Of a stretch of 11,743 nt of DNA, positions 7,401 through 11,743 are shown one piece after another (within the stretch, counting starts at the first letter, position 1; the number at the start of each line of letters is the position of its first letter). The translations under genes were made by a program, and so were the position numbers. The stretch covers positions 1 to 11,743 of the forward strand of contig NCFD01000011.1 in assembly GCA_002281005.1 (NCBI GenBank). The letters run 5' to 3'. Below the pieces are notes generated by a model. The model was not told where the DNA came from. It did not search any database and was given only the letters and a program-made list of their open reading frames with translations. Source of the DNA: Acidocella sp. 35-58-6 (GTDB lineage Bacteria; Pseudomonadota; Alphaproteobacteria; Acetobacterales; Acetobacteraceae).

Positions 7401-9642
7401 GGTCAGCCGCCGCACCTGAAGCCGCACCACTAACCGAGAAGCTGGTGCCGGAGACCGCGCCGGTTGCCGATGCTGTCGTTTTAATGACGTTGCCGCTGTT
7501 GGTGGCCGAGGTTAAGCCACCAGATGCCTGCTCGTTCAGAAGCGCAGCGTCCGCTGAGAAGGATGTGTTTGTGCCAGTTATACCAAAGCCCGTTGCGCCA
7601 TTGCTGAGGGCGCCGCCGGTAGCTGAAACGGTGTTGCTGGCATTGTTGGAGGTCGCCATCGCATCGATGGTGGTGCCGGTCACGCTGCCGGTATTGCTGG
7701 TCAGCGGGGTGGCGGTGCCATTGGCTAGGTAATCAGCAACCACGTAATTGCCGGAAGCGGTGGCCGACGAGGTGCCGGTGCCGCTCTGGCCGCTCAGCAG
7801 GCCAAGCGAGCCCGCCAGCGTGGTGGTGCCACTCACCACATCGCTGTTGGTGGCATTGTTGCTGGTGGAGGAGGCGCTGATGTTGTTGCCGGCCAGAGTG
7901 AGCGTATCACCCGTTACCACCGAACCCTCGGCAGTGCCCTGGATGGTGTTGGTGCTGGCGGTTGCCGAAGCATTGTCAGCGTTGGTCTGCTGATTGTTAA
8001 TTGCGGCGCCAGCACTGTTCGTCGAGGCCCCAGCCGCAGCATAGACCAGGGCAGCCGGAGCCGGTGTGGCACCCACGGCCTGAGCCGACACGGCGCTGGC
8101 GGCGAGGTTCACGCTGTTGGATACATTATTGCCACCCGCCGTTGCGGAGACCGAATTGTTGCTGACCGCCATGGTCGAGCCGGAAACACCTTCAGCCAAA
8201 GTTGCATTACCTGCGGTGGCGGTGATGGCGTTGGTGCTCGAGGTTGCAGTGTCGGAACCGCCGGTCTGCGTCTGCAGGCTGGCCAGAGCGGCCAAGCCGC
8301 TGATGTTGTTCAACGTGCCGCTGGAAACAATGCCGTTAGCCGCGGTGTTGCCCTGCGCGGCTGATGACACGCTGTTGGCATTGGTGGTCACGGTTGCGCC
8401 GGTGGTGCCGTCGATCACGGTGGTGATCACGCCGCCGGTGACGCTGCTGGCCAGGGTCAGGTTAGTGTTGGACTGATTATTGCCAACAATCAGATCGCCA
8501 GTCTGGTTAAGCGACGGCGTAGCGCCGGTGGTAACGTTGTCAGGCGCACCCTGGTTCACGCCGGTCAGGTTGACGCCGAGCGTGATGAAGTTGCCCGAAC
8601 CCACGCCTGAGCCGGTGGAATTGCCGGTTGCGGAAGCCGAAATGCTGTTGCCGGTCTGCGTGCTGCTGCCGGTGAAGTTGATCGGCGCACCAGTGCCGCC
8701 AACGATGGCGGTCTGCACGGCGGAGCCGGTGTTGCTGGCGGAGAAACCGCCGGTCGGGGCGTTGGATTGCACATTGGCAACCACCAGTGAGCCGTTAAGC
8801 GCACCCTGGCCGGTGGTAACACCGTTGGTCGAGACAACGTTAATGCCGTTGCTGGCGTTGTTGCCGGTGAAGGTTGAACCCAGGCTGTTACCCGTTTCTG
8901 AGGTGTTCAAGCCAACGGTTTGCTGACCAGTACCAGTGCTGGTGACCGAAAGCAGCGCGGTGTCGCTGCTCAATGAAGCGGCGGAAGCGCCGGTGCCGGA
9001 GTTAGACTGGTTGCTCGCCACAACAATGTTGCCGGAGCCTACCGTGTTGGACAAATTGCCACCCACAGCGTTGGTGGACGCGTAGGAAACCGGGATCACG
9101 CCGCTAACCTGCGTATTGGCGCTGTTGCCCGTCACAGTTGCGTTCACGCTGTTGGATGCGAGTGAGAGGGTGGTGGGGCTGCCAGCGTTGGTAATCACAT
9201 CCGAGAGCGACGAATTGGAAACGGTCGCGTTCATCGAGGAGCCGGTGCCATTGGTCTGCGTTGACAATGAAGCCAGACCATTTGCGTTCGTGCCGTTGCT
9301 GCCAATCGTCTGGGTGTCGATGGTCAGGGGCGCTGTATTGCCCACGGCCGAAGCGGACAAAGCGTTCGATGCCACGCTGAACGTGCCGTTGGAGGTGGTG
9401 CCCCGGGTGCCGGTCACGCTGCTGCTGCCAACCGCGTTATTCAGGGTTGCAGCAATCGCCGCGGCGTTCGACTGCGTGTCGCCGTACGTCATGTAGGCAA
9501 CCGCCGTATCGGTACCAAACGTTACGGTTGCTGGCGCTGCCGCATGCGCTGAGGTGGCGCCCAACATCGCGGTGAGGGCGATGAGGCTGACGCCTGCGGC
9601 GCGACGCGAGGTCTGCTTGGTGGTGATCGTTGTATGCTTCAT
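4423..9642 (-). CDS. Giant exported repeat protein, curlin/HfaD-like fibre or adhesin (1739 aa)
   Basis: The start has a Sec-type signal peptide: MKHTTITTKQTSRR, then a hydrophobic stretch and cleavage about SAHA|AAPAT. The rest is about 20 degenerate units of roughly 65-95 residues. Each unit alternates motif A, like NNSVSATAGGNNVSNSV, and motif B, like VQNTQTNTGAV (general form N-x-Q-x-N-x-G-x3-A), usually joined by V-x-GST(L/V)-S-V. Asn, Gln, Ser, Thr, Ala and Gly dominate; I see no Cys or Trp in the whole protein and very few Lys or Arg. The last unit stops after motif A (VSVSAVGNTATTAIK). The spacing of N and Q recalls curlin repeats, so a beta-solenoid or amyloid-like fibre is inferred. 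A CsgG/HfaB-type channel gene lies 64 bp upstream and is the likely exporter. The start ATG at 9640-9642 has AGGTG 8 nt upstream. The gene ends at a strong terminator. Position suggests an HfaD counterpart, much enlarged. RTX-type GGxGxD repeats and an autotransporter barrel are absent. Confidence 0.8.
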   Translation of the reverse strand: MKHTTITTKQTSRRAAGVSLIALTAMLGATSAHAAAPATVTFGTDTAVAYMTYGDTQSNAAAIAATLNNAVGSSSVTGTRGTTSNGTFSVASNALSASAVGNTAPLTIDTQTIGSNGTNANGLASLSTQTNGTGSSMNATVSNSSLSDVITNAGSPTTLSLASNSVNATVTGNSANTQVSGVIPVSYASTNAVGGNLSNTVGSGNIVVASNQSNSGTGASAASLSSDTALLSVTSTGTGQQTVGLNTSETGNSLGSTFTGNNASNGINVVSTNGVTTGQGALNGSLVVANVQSNAPTGGFSASNTGSAVQTAIVGGTGAPINFTGSSTQTGNSISASATGNSTGSGVGSGNFITLGVNLTGVNQGAPDNVTTGATPSLNQTGDLIVGNNQSNTNLTLASSVTGGVITTVIDGTTGATVTTNANSVSSAAQGNTAANGIVSSGTLNNISGLAALASLQTQTGGSDTATSSTNAITATAGNATLAEGVSGSTMAVSNNSVSATAGGNNVSNSVNLAASAVSAQAVGATPAPAALVYAAAGASTNSAGAAINNQQTNADNASATASTNTIQGTAEGSVVTGDTLTLAGNNISASSTSNNATNSDVVSGTTTLAGSLGLLSGQSGTGTSSATASGNYVVADYLANGTATPLTSNTGSVTGTTIDAMATSNNASNTVSATGGALSNGATGFGITGTNTSFSADAALLNEQASGGLTSATNSGNVIKTTASATGAVSGTSFSVSGAASGAAADLAQALGNVATNSVTSAATTSSTDTAGLGNIQSNTGGTSATLSGDVVTTTVDGTALSNLSASTGVGAPGTYGNNLLAIAQNNAATNSVSLSANTLTLLTGGQMNAGLDNVQTSSGSATVSSTGSQIATVLGDTTNNPTVTGVTATTDGNSVKGGAYGNLATNSTSVTANSEVSNSATVPQQDLANTQTTTGVTISSTITGTTLVPTFETAILGTGTVTNSTLGTNGNSLVTQAEGNNASNTASAAGNSVLTDIINSNNQSGGAAVSSTQTLADALTAVGGAVTGSTLTASGNNFGAVSYNNVATNATLFGTAAAPITTLLVGQGGSANVQGTTAATSATLGSAGTAGSPAIPGVTISGVTYNVASGNNSATLTGNSLVITGNPMVLSTAGLTSGQLAAFEAALSNVGTYNGVSNTYTITPGTYTLSNAGLFTPGTLYVTTGSPISNQATNSLSTATIPAVPATGASPSVEVTVAGAITNSTLSVNGNSFSALAQGNHANTSTSVNANTATSSAGLAAGTTGASVTGTTITALTDYIAANQQTSGAAVTASANGEVAINPANVTPSAISGSTLSVSGNTQSATAEANVATTTLSIAANSTTGATAAASATGTVVSGQSANSNVTASSGVPSTVGSSYGQVVTAPGAMSNSTLAMDNNTTTARAVQNDATNVLNVSATTLSTAAATPATALATASTTGAGNATTLADYSIANAQVATGGTATANAAANVVNSDSTLANTTGLVNSTVTMTGNTVTADAFSNLASNALTLTATNTTATGAISNAQNNADAVNANGLATINFALNGPTTGSVASGSTITIGGSGAAQNALNVQAVGNASTNALNAVTGGTYGTQANPATSTTASASATYAVLNSQVNSGAVTASGTSNPTTQFAVALNGGTTPVTNTTVSVAYNTASVNAFGNSANNTVAVSALNSGNATVAVQNTQTNTGAVTASFNGMGFGSAIGAPGAITSTVGVANNTVSVSAVGNTATTAIK

Positions 9643-9706
9643 GGGAATTACACCTTATGTTTGAATATTGTGAAGACTTGAGAGAAAACTGTTAAAAACG
9701 CGATAA
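9643..9706 (-). promoter_or_regulatory. Short intergenic leader with ribosome binding site of the giant repeat-protein gene
   Basis: A 64-bp gap between the CsgG-like gene and the giant gene. Minus-strand AGGTG (9655-9651) sits 8 nt before the ATG, the same motif and spacing as for the upstream CsgG-like gene. No hairpin terminator or clear promoter is visible, which favours cotranscription. Confidence 0.5.
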
Positions 9707-11272
9707 TTACGGGGTTACAACAAGCAACGCGACCTTCTGCGAACCGGAGCCGTCCATTACCGCACCACCCAATGAGGGGTCCGGCGTCCAGGCGACGCTT
9801 ACGTTCAGAATACCGCGAATTTCGAGAGCCTTCTTGACTGAGGCGATGCGGGCGGTGAGCAACTGCATGCGCTTGGAGGGCGCCCAGCTTTCATTCGCCG
9901 GTGCGGTCAGAACCACCTGCACGGGGTGCTGGCGGGCTGTTGCAGCCGCTTGGTCGAGCGCTGCCATGTCACCACCGGTGACATCAGTGGCGCCATAGTC
10001 AAATTTTACAACGCTCTGGCCGCTCGGCGCTTCCATGGCACCATTTTGGATGGGCGCCGAAGACGTTTGCGAATTCAGTGTCGCAGGGGCGGCAGCCACG
10101 GCGGTTGAAACGTTGGAGGCAGCCGGGGTGGGCGCCGGCGGGGTTGCCGCAGGGGCCGCAGGTGCGGTCACTTCTTCCGGTTTGGGCGTTGCCACAGCTT
10201 CAACCACCGGCGGTGGGGCTGCGGGGGCGGCCACAGGTGCTGGCGGCGGCGGGGCAACGGCAGCCATGGGCATCGGCGCGGGGGCCGGGGCCGGTGGCGG
10301 CGCGTTATTCGCGGCCTGGTCTTCCTTTAAATACTGCTCAGCCGTTTTCTTGGGAATCCAGCCGGTCGCCAGCGCCAAACAAGGCTCCGGCGGGAGATTT
10401 TCGGCACTCGCCACCAGGCGCAAAACACCCTCTTCAAGCAGCGTACGAACGCCCAACTGGGCCGGTTCCTGGCTCTTGTTGCCGATGTTCAGGTTATACA
10501 GATTGCTGCCAAAAAACTGGAAAATGTTGAAGCCAACCTCGTAACCGGTGAGCTGCTTCACCAGACTGACGGTCTTCACCACCAGCAAGGTACGGCTATC
10601 TACCAGCTCTAGGTCGATCCCCACGTCCTCAGTATAAACGCGGTCCTCGGGCCCGAGATTGTTCACCTGGAACTGCACACCGCCGGACTGCACGTTATAG
10701 TTCAGCTCGGTGATGCCGCCGGTGATGTAATATTGCGAGCCCATGATGCTGCCGCCGTAATAGGGAATCCACGGCACGGTTTTGGCGCCAGGGCCGGCGC
10801 CGACCACATGGTTCTGGCCGTCGCCCAACTCGCGTTGGTTCATGAAGCTCAGCTCCATCTGCGCGACATCGGTGTTAAACCGGTCAGCCACATTCACGGT
10901 GCCGCCCAATTTACCAAGGGCAGACATCACCATCAGGGAGCCGCCCTGCGTGATCGCGTCACCTTCGTTGATGTTATACTGGCCGGTATAATCCTTGATA
11001 TCATCTACCGCGATGGTCAGCTTCGGCTTGTCAGATTTTTGAATGTCGTTGGCCAAGCACGCCAAGGCGGCGTTCATTGGTGTGTAATTATCGCGTACCG
11101 GCGGCCCAATAACCACCGGCGCTTCGCCAGCAGCCACTCTGTCGAACTTGGTGGTAGCGCCACCAAGCAGCGGGGTACAGCCGGAAACACCCACAACCGC
11201 AATGGTCAGGGCCAGTGCGGCAGGGATATTCTCCTTGAAGCGCGGCGATGTGCGGGGACGAGCATTAATCAT
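9707..11272 (-). CDS. CsgG/HfaB-family outer-membrane export lipoprotein with C-terminal extension
   Basis: A 521-residue lipoprotein. The signal peptide ends in the lipobox VSGC, with C32 the lipidated residue. Residues about 80-295 carry the CsgG fold: TIAVDDIKDYTGQ, the YYITGGITELNYN strand region, and VGIDLELVDSRTLLVVKTVS...GYEVGFNIFQFFG...EPAQLGVRTLLEEGVLRLV. The last matches CsgG 'SYEVQAGVF...EPVMLCLMSAIETGVIFLI'. CsgG forms an outer-membrane pore for curli subunits, and Caulobacter HfaB does the related job for holdfast-anchor proteins. After it comes a Pro/Ala-rich linker (about 322-400) and a C-terminal domain (about 421-521: VVKFDYGATD...RMQLLTARIASVKKALEIRGI) that looks like a divergent OmpA-type wall-binding domain. 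Curli CsgG ends before such an extension. The start ATG at 11270-11272 has AGGTG 8 nt upstream. It lies 32 bp after the partial upstream gene and 64 bp before the giant repeat gene, consistent with one operon. Confidence 0.82.
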   Translation of the reverse strand: MINARPRTSPRFKENIPAALALTIAVVGVSGCTPLLGGATTKFDRVAAGEAPVVIGPPVRDNYTPMNAALACLANDIQKSDKPKLTIAVDDIKDYTGQYNINEGDAITQGGSLMVMSALGKLGGTVNVADRFNTDVAQMELSFMNQRELGDGQNHVVGAGPGAKTVPWIPYYGGSIMGSQYYITGGITELNYNVQSGGVQFQVNNLGPEDRVYTEDVGIDLELVDSRTLLVVKTVSLVKQLTGYEVGFNIFQFFGSNLYNLNIGNKSQEPAQLGVRTLLEEGVLRLVASAENLPPEPCLALATGWIPKKTAEQYLKEDQAANNAPPPAPAPAPMPMAAVAPPPPAPVAAPAAPPPVVEAVATPKPEEVTAPAAPAATPPAPTPAASNVSTAVAAAPATLNSQTSSAPIQNGAMEAPSGQSVVKFDYGATDVTGGDMAALDQAAATARQHPVQVVLTAPANESWAPSKRMQLLTARIASVKKALEIRGILNVSVAWTPDPSLGGAVMDGSGSQKVALLVVTP

Positions 11273-11280
11273 CAGTCTGT

Positions 11281-11285
11281 CACCT
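11281..11285 (-). promoter_or_regulatory. Ribosome binding site of the CsgG/HfaB-like gene
   Basis: Minus-strand AGGTG, 8 nt before the ATG at 11270-11272. It lies in the 32-bp gap after the upstream gene's stop codon and supports the chosen start, which in turn gives a normal-length lipoprotein signal peptide. Confidence 0.55.
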
Positions 11286-11304
11286 AAAAATAAATCGGAA
11301 GAAA

Positions 11305-11743
11305 TTATGGGATGCTGGGGCTAATGGAGCCAGAGGTATTGCCGCTACCTGCCGAACCGCTGCTCGAACCGCTATTGAAGACGCTGCCCGAACAAGCCGT
11401 GCCCGTATTTTGGGAATTTTGCGCAGCACTGTTGGTCTGGGTTGAGTTCAGCGCCTGCTGCAGGTTGCCGCCCGCACTGTTAGAAGTGTTGCCGCCGTTA
11501 TAGCTGGCCCCCACCGTGCCGGAATTCACCGGCTGGTTGCCCACAGTGCCCGTACCGGTGGTACCGTTGCCATTGACCGCCGTGCTGGTGGAGTTGCCGG
11601 TGGCGGTGGAGAGGCCGCCCGACGAATTGGCCGAATTGCCGCTAGTGGTGTTGGTGCCGGCGTTACCGGTGGAAACCGCCTGAGCCGTGCAGTTTTGCTG
11701 GCCGTTGATGGTGGTGCTGGTGGCGGTGGTATAATTATAGTTG
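11305..11743 (-). CDS. Small Gly/Asn/Ser/Thr-rich fibre-subunit candidate, HfaA-like by position (5' end outside window)
   Basis: The frame is open from base 11742 to TAA at 11305-11307, giving about 145 residues without a start; a GTG at 11542-11544 is internal and not needed. Visible text includes QQNCTAQAVSTGNAGTN, a middle rich in GNSTST, VGNQPVNSGTVGASYNGGNT, and then ALNSTQTNSAAQNSQNTG. The last copies the N-x-Q-x-N motif of the giant downstream protein, which suggests the same secretion and assembly route. Two cysteines (in QNCTA and TACSGS) set it apart from the giant protein, in which I see none. The tail is Gly/Ser-rich and ends SGSISPSIP. It lies 32 bp upstream of the CsgG-like gene. 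In Caulobacter the gene in that position is hfaA, a small curlin-like subunit; equivalence here is inferred from order and composition, not from a clear family match. Confidence 0.65.
   Translation of the reverse strand, partial: NYNYTTATSTTINGQQNCTAQAVSTGNAGTNTTSGNSANSSGGLSTATGNSTSTAVNGNGTTGTGTVGNQPVNSGTVGASYNGGNTSNSAGGNLQQALNSTQTNSAAQNSQNTGTACSGSVFNSGSSSGSAGSGNTSGSISPSIP

Noticed and set aside
4694..8926. Many long open frames on the + strand opposite the giant gene (for example 4694-5290, 7196-7732, 8480-8926).
   Set aside because: They mirror the third-position G/C bias and low-complexity codons of the minus-strand repeat gene, are Val/Ala/Leu/Pro-rich without domains or ribosome binding sites, and tile the gene end to end as shadows do.
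4423..9642. Regularly repeated short DNA words in the giant gene, superficially like a CRISPR or satellite array.
   Set aside because: The repetition is degenerate and codon-framed, with no identical repeats separated by unique spacers. The frame is open throughout, so it is protein repeat structure.
4423..9642. The giant protein as an RTX toxin, autotransporter or T1SS adhesin.
   Set aside because: No GGxGxD calcium-binding nonapeptides, no C-terminal beta-barrel and no LapA-like retention module are visible. The last residues are simply half a repeat, and the adjacent exporter is CsgG-like.
9580..9642. Twin-arginine signal (SRRAAGVSL) on the giant protein.
   Set aside because: RR occurs, but the rest of the Tat consensus (F-L-K after RR) is missing. 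A Sec signal is more likely and fits a CsgG-type route needing an unfolded chain.

Overview
The window looks like a piece of an alphaproteobacterial chromosome, roughly 60% G+C by eye. The evidence is a CcrM-type GANTC methyltransferase next to an RNase HII gene, and a Shemin-pathway 5-aminolevulinate synthase (HemA). The CcrM and RNase HII wording reads most like Rhodospirillales/Acetobacteraceae as I remember those families; this placement is an inference. All calls come from reading the sequence and provided translations, with no database search.

Left part (1-3640), mostly housekeeping. The 3' end of a UDP-galactopyranose mutase-like gene (+) runs into ccrM (-), their stop codons overlapping in one TTAA. 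Upstream of ccrM on the same strand is rnhB. A 100-bp divergent promoter region holding two GANTC sites separates rnhB from hemA (+). After hemA come a complete tRNA-Thr(CGT) with its own promoter and a bidirectional terminator. The terminator separates these + strand genes from a long run of minus-strand genes.

Right part (3658-11743), all minus strand. In transcription order: (i) the 3' part of a small Gly/Asn/Ser/Thr-rich protein cut by the window end; (ii) a 521-aa CsgG/HfaB-family outer-membrane lipoprotein carrying a Pro/Ala-rich linker and an extra C-terminal domain; (iii) a 1739-aa exported protein made of about 20 degenerate repeats with an Asn/Gln ladder resembling curlin; (iv) a strong intrinsic terminator; (v) a secreted HdeA-like plus peptidoglycan-binding-like protein. 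The order small fibre protein - CsgG homologue - larger repeat protein matches the hfaA-hfaB-hfaD holdfast-anchor order of Caulobacter. I read the block as a nucleation-precipitation (curli/Hfa-like) surface-fibre system with a giant repeat subunit. It is the most interesting content of the window.

Working model (inference): the CsgG-like lipoprotein forms an outer-membrane channel, possibly tied to the cell wall by its C-terminal domain, and exports the two low-complexity Asn/Gln-rich proteins, which assemble outside the cell as an adhesive amyloid-like or beta-solenoid fibre.
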